From NCBI RefSeq assembly GCF_000425285.1, contig NZ_AUDD01000003.1:1-64000 (forward strand): DNA of 64,000 nucleotides, read 5' to 3'. Positions 52,130-64,000 of the stretch are shown piece by piece. Every line of letters starts with the position of its first letter. Position 1 is the first letter of the stretch. Made by a program: the position numbers and the translations under genes. The stretch comes from Acidipropionibacterium jensenii DSM 20535. GTDB taxonomy: Bacteria > Actinomycetota > Actinomycetes > Propionibacteriales > Propionibacteriaceae. The notes under the pieces were generated by a model that had not been told where the DNA came from, made no database searches, and saw nothing but the letters and a program-made list of their open reading frames with translations.

Positions 52130-53581
52130 TCAGGCGCTGACCTCGGAGCCGTCCCCGCTCCACTGCAGGTGCCAGGAACCCTGGTCGTCGACGCGACGGT
52201 AGGTGTGCGCGCCGAACAGATCGCGCAGGCCCTGGGTGAGAGCCGCGTTGAGCCGTGGCGCGCGGACCTGGTCGTAGTAGCTCAGCGCCGCGGAGAACCC
52301 GGGCACCGGCACCCCGGCCTCGGCGGCCCTGGCGACCACCCGACGCCAGGAGGCCTGGGAGGAGGCGAGCTCGGCCTTGACCGAGGGGGCCTCCAGCAGG
52401 GTGGTGAGGTCGTTGGCGGCGTACTCGTCATGGATCCGCTGGAGCAGACGCGCCCGGATGATGCACCCGTCGCGCCAGATCGAGGCCACCTTGGCCATGT
52501 CGACCTGCCAGCCGTACTCCTGGGCGGCGGTGCGGATCTCGTCGAGCCCCTGGGAGTAGGCGACCACCTTCGAGCTCCACAGTGCCGCACGGACATCGTC
52601 GAGGAATCCCTGCCGGTCGTCGACCGAGATCTTCCCGTCGGGTCCGGTGAGGGCCTGCTGGCCGGCGGCGCGCAGCTTCGGGGAGCTGGAGACCGCGCGG
52701 GAGAAGACCGCCTCGCCGATGGTGGAGACGTCGACCCCCAGGTCCAGGGCCGACTGCACCGTCCAGGTGCCGGTGCCCTTCATCCCGGCCTCGTCGACGA
52801 TGACGTCGATGAGATCGCGGGAGGAGTCGCGCGGATCTCGGGTGGCCAGCACCCGCGAGGTGATCTCGATGAGGTAGGAGTCCAGGTCGCCGGTGTTCCA
52901 GCTGGCGAAGACCTTGGCGGCCTCGGCGTTGGACAGGCCCACCCCGCGCAGCAGGGCGTGGGCCTCGCCGATGAACTGCATGTCGGCGTACTCGATGCCA
53001 TTGTGAACCATCTTCACGAAGTGACCGGCGCCGTCGGTGCCCATCCAGGCGCAGCAGGGCTCCCCGTCGACATGGGCGGAGATCTTCTCCAGGACCGGCC
53101 CGATGGCACGGTAGGACTCCTTCGAGCCGCCCGGCATGATGGACGGCCCCTCCAGGGCGCCCACCTCGCCGCCGGAGATCCCGGTTCCCACGTAGTGGAT
53201 CCCGGTCTCGCGCAGTGCAGCCTCGCGCCGCCGGGTGTCCTTGAAGAAGGAGTTGCCGCCGTCGACCAGGATGTCGCCGGGTTCCAGCAGCGGCACGATC
53301 TCGTCGATCACCGCGTCGGTCGGCCCGCCCGCCTTGACCATCATCACCACGCGGCGGGGCCGTGACAGGGAGGCGACGAAGTCGGCCAGCTGATGGAAGG
53401 AGAGGAAGGTGCCCTCGGACCCGTGCTCGGCGATGACCTTGTCGGTGCGTGCGTCGGTGCGGTTGTACAGGGCGACCTTGAACCCCTTGTGGGCCATGTT
53501 GCGCGCAAGATTGGACCCCATCACCGCCATTCCGATGACCCCGACGTCCGCCTGGGCGGCTTGAGTGCTGGTCTGCGACAT
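52130..53581 (-). CDS. gnd: 6-phosphogluconate dehydrogenase (decarboxylating)
   Basis: A 483-residue enzyme of the oxidative pentose-phosphate pathway, converting 6-phosphogluconate and NADP+ to ribulose-5-phosphate, CO2 and NADPH. VGVIGMAVMGSNLARNMA is the Rossmann motif with NRT for NADP+, IDGGNSF-type sequence reads LVDGGNSFF, GTGISGGEVGALEGPSIMPGG binds substrate, and GAGHFVKMVHNGIEYADMQ contains the catalytic Lys and Asn. Length (about 480) equals the long dimeric form. AGGAGG is five bases before ATG 53581. RpiB, which acts next on its product, is encoded 8 kb downstream. Confidence 0.97.
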   Translation of the reverse strand: MSQTSTQAAQADVGVIGMAVMGSNLARNMAHKGFKVALYNRTDARTDKVIAEHGSEGTFLSFHQLADFVASLSRPRRVVMMVKAGGPTDAVIDEIVPLLEPGDILVDGGNSFFKDTRRREAALRETGIHYVGTGISGGEVGALEGPSIMPGGSKESYRAIGPVLEKISAHVDGEPCCAWMGTDGAGHFVKMVHNGIEYADMQFIGEAHALLRGVGLSNAEAAKVFASWNTGDLDSYLIEITSRVLATRDPRDSSRDLIDVIVDEAGMKGTGTWTVQSALDLGVDVSTIGEAVFSRAVSSSPKLRAAGQQALTGPDGKISVDDRQGFLDDVRAALWSSKVVAYSQGLDEIRTAAQEYGWQVDMAKVASIWRDGCIIRARLLQRIHDEYAANDLTTLLEAPSVKAELASSQASWRRVVARAAEAGVPVPGFSAALSYYDQVRAPRLNAALTQGLRDLFGAHTYRRVDDQGSWHLQWSGDGSEVSA

Positions 53582-53727
53582 CAATTCCTCCTGTTGATCG
53601 GTCGGTCTCATTGTGTCAGCCCGGCCCGAATCCGGTTCTGCCACCCTGTTCGCGGCAGGAGGATTCCGACATCCCGGAGTTCGTCGACCGGTGCCGTCGG
53701 TGGCCGCGCTGGTCTAGTCTGGCGGCC

Positions 53728-54042
53728 ATGAGCTCAGCCCTGGTGTTGATGAATGTCCTGGTGCCCCTGAAGGTGATGCCGGGATGGCCGCCGTACACCT
53801 TCAGCCCGATCCACTTCATCGTGCTGTGCTTCATCGGACCGCTGCTGGTGGCCGCCCTGTTCGCGGTGATCGGCAAGACGCCGGGGTGGCTGCGTCAGCG
53901 CCACGCCTCCGAGCAGGCCGCCGGTCTGGCAGAGCCCGCCGATCCTGCCCGCCGCGACGCCGCACCGGCCGATGAGGTGGCCGAGGCCGACCGGGTCCCC
54001 ACCGACCAGGTCGCTGCCGGCGAGTCGGGCAGCAGTCACTAG
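53728..54042 (+). CDS. Small membrane-anchored protein of unknown function
   Basis: A 104-residue protein with a Pro-rich start (VLVPLKVMPGWPPYTFSPIHF), one hydrophobic segment (IVLCFIGPLLVAALFAVIG, about residues 31-49) and a 50-residue acidic, Ala/Asp-rich cytosolic tail. No family with a known role is recognised. ATG 53728 is followed at once by protein-like sequence. Divergent from gnd (146 bp) and convergent with pepN. Confidence 0.65.
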   Translation: MSSALVLMNVLVPLKVMPGWPPYTFSPIHFIVLCFIGPLLVAALFAVIGKTPGWLRQRHASEQAAGLAEPADPARRDAAPADEVAEADRVPTDQVAAGESGSSH

Positions 54043-54127
54043 ACCGAGTCCTGACCGGTCGGGTGTCCCGTCCGGTCGGCAACGTCACCGGGCGGGTACT
54101 CGCTCAGCCTCGACCGCTCACTTCAGG

Positions 54128-56722
<2,595 letters not shown>

Positions 56723-56919
56723 GCTGGTGCTCCTCGGAAGGTGTTTGTGACACGCCCGCTGCCACGTCGGGTGGCTGTCAGGGCAGACTCTATCGACTTG
56801 CCCTGGGTGCCGATACTCAACGGCGCCGATACACACCATGGAGCTGCGCGCGCGGCGAAATGTCGCTCCACAGGCCGATTCGGGCCCTCTGACGGGCATC
56901 CTCGCGGTTGACTGGGGCC

Positions 56920-59785
<2,866 letters not shown>

Positions 59786-59864
59786 GGCCGACACACCCCT
59801 TGGCGGCCGAGTCCCGGTGAGCACCGGCCGACCGCCACGACGATCCTGGCGCGCCGTGCGGGAG

Positions 59865-59893
59865 GCGGCCCCGGTCGTGATCGTCGGGGCCGC
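59865..59893. terminator. Hairpin between ligA and the convergent acetyltransferase gene
   Basis: GCGGCCCCG (59865-59873) and CGGGGCCGC (59885-59893) form a perfect 9-bp, all-GC-pair-dominated stem with an 11-base loop. It lies between the ends of ligA and the convergent acetyltransferase gene, a natural place for a two-way terminator. No T tract. Confidence 0.55.
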
Positions 59894-59933
59894 AGACCCC
59901 GGACGCCGGCGATAAGCTCAGGTGCGGGACCGA

Positions 59934-60536
59934 TCAGCTCAGGTGACGCGCCACCCGGTCCTCCAGACGCCGCCGCACCGCCGGCCACTCGTGGGACAGC
60001 AGGGAGTAGACGACGGCGTCGTCCAGGACCCCGTTGGCGTGGCGGGCGTAGCCGCGCAGCACCCCGTCGCGGCGGAACCCGAGTCTCTCGATCGCGGCCC
60101 GCGACTGCTGGTTGGTCCACTTGGTGCGCAGCCCGACGCGCTGGCAGCCGAGCTCCTCCATCGCATGGGCGATCAGCAGCCGCTTGGAGTCGGGATTGGT
60201 GCCGGTGCCCTGGCATGAGTCGCGGGTCCAGGTGTAGCCGATCTCCAGACGCGGCACCGAGGGCTCCAGGTCGTAGTAGGTGGTCACCCCGACGACCTGC
60301 TCATCGGCCAGCCGCACGCAGACGAAGGGGACCATCCTGCCGGCGTCACGGGCCGCCAGCTTGCCGGCGATGTCGTCGGCCATCCGCTCCGGGTTCGGTG
60401 TCGAGGTCCACCACAGGCGATCTCCCAGATCGCCGTCGCGGGTGGCCTCCCGCAGCGCGTCGAGATGGTCCATCGAGAGCGGCTCCAGCCGCACGATCCG
60501 CCCGGTGAGAGTCAGTCCGGGATCGATCCAGGCCAT
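59934..60536 (-). CDS. GNAT acetyltransferase, RimJ/RimL-like
   Basis: A 200-residue GNAT protein of the Acetyltransf_3 type. LTGRIVRLEPLSMDHLDALREA is the usual start, VVGVTTYYDLEPSVPRLEIGYTWTRDSCQGTGTNPDSKRLLIAHAMEELGCQRVGLRT spans the acetyl-CoA-binding core (the Q/R-x-x-G-x-G/A loop reads CQGTGTN), and AAIERLGFRRDGVLRGYA is the conserved C-terminal block. Such enzymes modify N-termini of ribosomal proteins or small molecules; the target here is unknown. AAGGAG precedes ATG 60536. It follows the Eis-like gene on the same strand (15 bp gap), so the two acetyltransferases are co-transcribed. Confidence 0.9.
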   Translation of the reverse strand: MAWIDPGLTLTGRIVRLEPLSMDHLDALREATRDGDLGDRLWWTSTPNPERMADDIAGKLAARDAGRMVPFVCVRLADEQVVGVTTYYDLEPSVPRLEIGYTWTRDSCQGTGTNPDSKRLLIAHAMEELGCQRVGLRTKWTNQQSRAAIERLGFRRDGVLRGYARHANGVLDDAVVYSLLSHEWPAVRRRLEDRVARHLS

Positions 60537-60551
60537 GGTGGTCTCCTTGTC

Positions 60552-61871
60552 TCAGAACTCGGTGATGCTGAACGGGAGGTCGTCGGTGGCGAACATCCGT
60601 CCGATCGTCTGGATCTGCTCGGCGGTGCCGCGCAGGTGACCCGCCCCGGCCAGGGACTGGGCCCGCACGGCGCCGAAGTACAGCGATCCCAGGGCGGCGA
60701 TCCCGATAGTGGCATGCCCCTCGGTCCCCGCCGCGTCGTCGGCCACCCGGGTGACCACGGCGGGCCGCTCCGGGTCGCTCACCTCGATCCGGTAGCTGCC
60801 GGTGCACCACTCCAACGGATCGGTGACACGCAGCACCACCGAGCCGGTGTGGTCCCAGCCGCGCACCGACAGCGCTTTCACGACGTCGAGGATGCGCACC
60901 CAGGTGAGGTCCGACCGTCCGGTGAAGCGCACCAGCCGCGGGTCCCGGACGGCCCACGGAAGGGGGGTGTCCGGATTCGTGTTTCCGGCGGTGATCTTGG
61001 TCACCAGGTCGATGGAGGCCAGGAACTCCCACAGGCCCAGTTCGGCGTCGGCGGTGACAGCGATGAGGTCATGCACCTCCAGGGTGCTCCCGAAGTCCTC
61101 GGTGACCTGGTAGGACACCACCCCGTCGGGGCGGCCCTGGGGATCCCGGTGGATCGCCGAACGGACCCTCCGGTCGGGCTTCTGCTTCTCGTAGGACCAT
61201 CGTCCGGAGGCGAACTCGACCCACCAGTCGAGGCGGCCGTGGGAGCCGCGGCGGGAGGCGTGGAAGCGCCGGAACAGTTCCAGACGCAGCTCGTCGATCT
61301 TTCCGGGAGCCACCATCTCCACCGAGCCCTCGGGGCGGTGGGACAGCACGAACCGGCCTCCGCTGGTCACCTCGATGCGCTGGTTCTGGGTGGACACCCC
61401 GAACCCGAAACGGCCGTAGATGGCCCCCTCGGTCGCGGTGAGAGCAGCCATCGACAGGCCGGCCCGCCTGGCCGCCGCCAGGTCGTGGCTGATGAGACCG
61501 CGGAGCAGGCCTCGACGTCGATGGGTCGGACGGACCGTCACATCGGTGATGAAGTCGGCCGGCTCGAGGTGACCGTGGCCGGTGTTGATGGTCTGGTCGT
61601 AACTGGCCAGGGTGGCCACCGGCAGACCCGGCAGCTCCGGGTCGTCCTCGGGGCCCTGGACCGCCCAGAGGCGCTCCCCGGCGACGTGCTGGGCGAAGTG
61701 GTTCAGGAAGTCGTCGTCCGGCCAGGGCATGTGGAAGCCCAGATTGACCGCACGGCACTGCGCGACGATTCCCTGGGAGACCGTCCCGTCGGTGACCACC
61801 CGCGCCAACCGGTAGGGGTCTGGCAGTTCTCGCGGTTGGCTGACATCGGGCCTGCGTCGATCCTCGGACAT
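60552..61871 (-). CDS. Eis-like GNAT acetyltransferase
   Basis: A 439-residue protein with the Eis architecture: an N-terminal GNAT domain (ADFITDVTVRPTHRRRGLLRGLI is the CoA pyrophosphate-binding loop, residues about 90-112), TATEGAIYGRFGFGVST, a second degenerate GNAT domain, and an SCP2-like C-terminal domain (RIEVSDPERPAVVTRV to ALGSLYFG). It ends in a C-terminal carboxylate after SITEF, which in Eis takes part in catalysis. Eis enzymes multi-acetylate amines such as aminoglycosides or lysine. Natural substrate unknown. Start ATG 61871 is chosen over a codon eight residues upstream. Divergent from rpiB (59 bp). Confidence 0.92.
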   Translation of the reverse strand: MSEDRRRPDVSQPRELPDPYRLARVVTDGTVSQGIVAQCRAVNLGFHMPWPDDDFLNHFAQHVAGERLWAVQGPEDDPELPGLPVATLASYDQTINTGHGHLEPADFITDVTVRPTHRRRGLLRGLISHDLAAARRAGLSMAALTATEGAIYGRFGFGVSTQNQRIEVTSGGRFVLSHRPEGSVEMVAPGKIDELRLELFRRFHASRRGSHGRLDWWVEFASGRWSYEKQKPDRRVRSAIHRDPQGRPDGVVSYQVTEDFGSTLEVHDLIAVTADAELGLWEFLASIDLVTKITAGNTNPDTPLPWAVRDPRLVRFTGRSDLTWVRILDVVKALSVRGWDHTGSVVLRVTDPLEWCTGSYRIEVSDPERPAVVTRVADDAAGTEGHATIGIAALGSLYFGAVRAQSLAGAGHLRGTAEQIQTIGRMFATDDLPFSITEF

Positions 61872-61930
61872 GCCCTCACCGTATCGGAGCCCCACGTCAA
61901 CGGCCGATCGGGCGATGAAAGGATGAGCCC

Positions 61931-62404
61931 ATGACCTTCCATCCCAGCCATGTCCATGTCGCCACCGATCACGCCGCCTTCGAGCTGAAGGAGTACCTGG
62001 TCAAGGAGCTCCGCGCTGCCGGCTACCAGGTCGTCGACCACGGGGCCACCAGCTATGACGCTGAGGACGACTACCCCGACTTCTGCATCCCCTGCGCCCA
62101 GGCGGTGGTCGCCGAGCCGGGCTCGCTGGGGATCGTGTGCGGGGGTTCGGGCAACGGCGAGCAGATCGCGGCGAACAAGGTGGCCGGGATCCGCGCGGCG
62201 CTGGTCTACAACGCCGAGATGGCCCAGCTCGCCCGTGAGCACAATGACGCCAATGTGATCTCCCTGGGTGGCCGGATGCAGTCGGTCGAGGACGCCTGGG
62301 AGTGGGTGAAGGTCTTCCTCACCACCCCGTTCTCCGGGGTCGAGCGCCACCAGCGCCGGATCGAGAAGCTGGCCCACTGGGAGTCGGCCGGAGCCCTCAG
62401 CTGA
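61931..62404 (+). CDS. rpiB: Ribose-5-phosphate isomerase B
   Basis: A 157-residue RpiB/LacAB sugar-phosphate isomerase that interconverts ribulose-5-phosphate and ribose-5-phosphate. VHVATDHAAFELKEYL holds the phosphate-contact Asp-His, GIVCGGSGNGEQIAANKVAGIRAAL is the active-site loop with Glu in place of the E. coli-type Cys, the actinobacterial variant in which that Glu is the base. HNDANVISLGGRM is the third conserved block. Length is normal. AAAGGATG lies upstream of ATG 61931. Together with gnd it covers consecutive pentose-phosphate steps. Divergent from the Eis-like gene. Confidence 0.97.
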   Translation: MTFHPSHVHVATDHAAFELKEYLVKELRAAGYQVVDHGATSYDAEDDYPDFCIPCAQAVVAEPGSLGIVCGGSGNGEQIAANKVAGIRAALVYNAEMAQLAREHNDANVISLGGRMQSVEDAWEWVKVFLTTPFSGVERHQRRIEKLAHWESAGALS

Positions 62405-62424
62405 TCCAGGCCGATCCCGGCTGA

Positions 62425-62733
62425 TCACTTCGTGGGGGCGTCGTCCCGTCCGTCGGTCCGGGTCGCGTCCCCGTCGGCACCGTGGCCGGCATCCCTGCTA
62501 CCGGCCCGGCCGGCACCCCGGCCCTCGGCCCTGTGGTCCTCGCCCCGTGCCCGTCTCCTCAGCGAATCGAGGATGAACGGCCACTCGCGGCCATTCGCGG
62601 GCATCGGCACCGTCTCCGAGGGCGGCGTACGGTGTTGACGGCCCAGCAGCTCGCGGGCGCGCAGCGCACGGACCCGGTCGACGACCGGGCCGGATCGCCG
62701 CCCGTTCGTGGTCGGCCTGCCGGACCTGCTCAT
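62425..62733 (-). CDS. Hypothetical basic protein (102 aa)
   Basis: A possible small gene in the 360-bp gap between rpiB and nei. The N-terminal half reads like real protein (VVDRVRALRARELLGRQHRTPPSETVPMPANGREWPFILDSLRRR, with codon third positions nearly all G/C), while the C-terminal 45 residues are Gly/Arg/Asp-rich and disordered. ATG 62733 is 31 bp from the divergent nei start, after GGAG. No family is recognised. It is offered because composition and codon use are coding-like; confirmation would need homologues. Confidence 0.45.
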   Translation of the reverse strand: MSRSGRPTTNGRRSGPVVDRVRALRARELLGRQHRTPPSETVPMPANGREWPFILDSLRRRARGEDHRAEGRGAGRAGSRDAGHGADGDATRTDGRDDAPTK

Positions 62734-62764
62734 TGCTCCATTCCACCACGTCCGGGAGGCCGAG

Positions 62765-63580
62765 TTGCCAGAGGGGCACGTCATCCACCGTCTTGCAGGC
62801 GCCATCGAGGACGCCTTCGCGGGCGAGGAGGTGACCGTCACCTCCCCCCAGGGCCGCTTCGCGGTGGAGGCCGCCCATCTCAACGGCAGCCGGCTGCGCG
62901 GGGCACAGGCCTGGGGCAAGCACCTGCTCATCGACTTCGCCGCCGAGGGAGCCCACCTGGTCCACATCCACCTCGGACTCATCGGCAGGTTCACGGTGGG
63001 GCCGATCACCCCGGTGCACGGCCAGGTGAGACTGCGCATCGAGGACGCCGTGAGCTCTGCCGATCTGCGAGGACCGCAGTGGTGCCGACTGCTCAGCGAC
63101 GAGGAGTGGGAGGCCGTCCTGTCCACCGTCGGCTCCGACCCGATCCGCCCTGATGCCGATCCGGAGAAAGCCTGGCGGGCCATCCACCGCAGCACCCGGG
63201 CGATCGGGGTGCTGCTGATGGACCAGTCGATCACCGCCGGGGTGGGCAACATCTACCGGGCCGAGGTGCTCTTCCGCCACCGGATCGACCCGATGACCCC
63301 CGGGAACAGACTGGCGCACGCGACCTGGCAGGCCATCTGGGAGGACCTGGTGGTTCTGATGCGCCGCGGGGTGGCCACCGGTCGCATCGACACCGTCCGG
63401 CCCGAGCACACCCCGGAGGCGATGGGGCGGCCCCCTCGCCTCGACCGGCACGGCGGCGAGGTCTACGTCTACCGCCGGGACGGACAGCCCTGCCTGGTCT
63501 GCGGAACCACCGTGCGCCGGACCAATCTGGCCGGACGCCACCTGTTCTGGTGCCCGCGCTGCCAGCGGAGGCACCGATGA
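62765..63580 (+). CDS. nei: Fpg/Nei family DNA glycosylase (actinobacterial Nei1 type)
   Basis: A 271-residue base-excision repair enzyme that removes oxidised pyrimidines and cuts the abasic site. The first residues are L/M-PEGHVIHRLA, giving Pro2 (nucleophile) and Glu3 once the initiator is removed. The start is therefore TTG 62765, backed by GGGAGG five bases upstream. SPQGRFAVEA, AWGKHLLIDF (Lys in the lesion pocket), LLMDQSITAGVGNIYRAEVLF (helix-two-turn-helix) and the C-terminal zinc finger CLVCG...CPRCQ are all intact. It closely follows M. tuberculosis Nei1 in pattern. The next gene overlaps its stop by four bases. Confidence 0.95.
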   Translation: MPEGHVIHRLAGAIEDAFAGEEVTVTSPQGRFAVEAAHLNGSRLRGAQAWGKHLLIDFAAEGAHLVHIHLGLIGRFTVGPITPVHGQVRLRIEDAVSSADLRGPQWCRLLSDEEWEAVLSTVGSDPIRPDADPEKAWRAIHRSTRAIGVLLMDQSITAGVGNIYRAEVLFRHRIDPMTPGNRLAHATWQAIWEDLVVLMRRGVATGRIDTVRPEHTPEAMGRPPRLDRHGGEVYVYRRDGQPCLVCGTTVRRTNLAGRHLFWCPRCQRRHR

Positions 63581-64000
63581 CCCCGGCGTCAGGATCCGAC
63601 TCCCGGTCAGTGGACTGGCAGGGCTGGACCCTCGACCTCGGGGTCGACGCCGACTCCTGGCCCCGGGTGACCGGCTGCTCCCCGGCCGGGGAGGTCCTGG
63701 TCAGCGCACCCTCCCCCTGGGGGGTGAGGGAGGCCGACCGGCTGGGCACCGAGATCGAGGTGAGCGCGATTCACCCCAGCGGGGCGCGGATGAGGATCCG
63801 TCAGAGCATCGATGAGAGCTGGGACGTCCGCATCGCGGTGGCTCCGCCGTCCGAGGCCATGACGTCGGTCGAGGTGCCGGGGCCGGTCTGGCGGTTCGGA
63901 ACCGACAGTCCGGTCCAGGTGTGGACCGCCGGCGCCGAGGGCCTCGCTCTCACCGACCGGGACCCGCAGGACCCGGCTGGGCGACGGATCGTCTGGCGCC
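63577..64000 (+). CDS. Unknown protein, partial (runs off window)
   Basis: An open frame begins at ATG 63577, overlapping the nei stop (ATGA), and stays open to the window end: at least 141 residues. It reads MTPASGSDSRSVDWQG, then WTLDLGVDADSWPRVTG, VLVSAPSPWGVREADRLGTE and VEVPGPVWRFGTD. There is no signal peptide or membrane segment, and many Trp, Val and Gly residues alternate with charged ones, which suggests beta structure. No family is recognised. Tight coupling with nei means co-transcription, not necessarily shared function. Confidence 0.65.
   Translation, partial: MTPASGSDSRSVDWQGWTLDLGVDADSWPRVTGCSPAGEVLVSAPSPWGVREADRLGTEIEVSAIHPSGARMRIRQSIDESWDVRIAVAPPSEAMTSVEVPGPVWRFGTDSPVQVWTAGAEGLALTDRDPQDPAGRRIVWR

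Overview
This 64 kb window is high-GC, densely coding chromosomal DNA of an actinobacterium. Several families point that way: an actinobacterial Nei1 glycosylase, RpiB with the Glu active-site motif, an Rv2466c-type DsbA protein, an Eis-type acetyltransferase, a DUF222/HNH protein and LigA with the actinobacterial helix-hairpin-helix region. The overall gene content suits Propionibacteriaceae, but that assignment is inference. There is no prophage, CRISPR array, plasmid backbone or rRNA. The only mobile element is the right part of an IS3-family sequence at the left edge.

Layout. 1-8.3 kb: IS3 remnant, PhnB-like VOC protein, cationic amino-acid permease, a frameshifted UvrA-like ABC gene divergent from a VOC protein, a nitroreductase and a CycA-like permease. 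8.5-10.9 kb: manganese control (DtxR/MntR-type regulator, MntH importer with palindromes over its promoter). 11-18 kb: single-gene units (HAD-like protein, AcuI-type reductase, YciI, GyrI-like, amino-acid racemase, RibD-C reductase, CocE-type hydrolase). 17.9-21.1 kb: nicotinamide riboside salvage (pnuC-nadR-transglutaminase operon divergent from an NrtR-type regulator, with two matching operator-like repeats). 21.2-22.5 kb: a yybP-ykoY manganese riboswitch ahead of a ferritin-like/CCC1 transporter, the probable Mn exporter matching MntH. 22.5-26 kb: DUF2200 protein, an internally shortened methyltransferase, and an ArsR/MFS efflux pair. 26.1-31.6 kb: tRNA-His, oligoribonuclease, tRNA-Arg, PrsW protease, an Ssb paralogue, EttA and a small membrane protein.

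31.7-39.3 kb is the most distinctive part: arcD-arcA-nhaC (arginine/ornithine antiporter, arginine deiminase, Na+/H+ antiporter) without arcB or arcC, divergent from a LuxR-type response regulator, a histidine kinase and a third, kinase-like membrane protein that has lost its phospho-acceptor His. Next comes a 1.7 kb gene-poor stretch with 30-bp tandem repeats, then a DUF222/HNH gene cut by an in-frame stop, and more tandem repeats.

42.9-51.3 kb: a D-2-hydroxyacid dehydrogenase-type FAD/Fe-S protein with its MarR regulator, divergent from two tandem long-chain acyl-CoA ligases and an overlapping double-hotdog thioesterase. 51.5-64 kb: XRE regulator, 6-phosphogluconate dehydrogenase, PepN, the DsbA-like protein, LigA, two acetyltransferases, RpiB, Nei and a partial unknown gene. 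pepN, the DsbA-like gene, rpiB and nei recall the M. tuberculosis Rv2464c-Rv2467 block, here opened by ligA and the acetyltransferase genes.

No clearly new defence or biosynthetic system is visible. The best leads are the arginine-deiminase island with its pseudo-kinase, the split manganese regulon, the NrtR operator pair with a NadR lacking the Walker A lysine, and the interrupted HNH gene. All assignments come from reading sequence and motifs; nothing was searched against a database.
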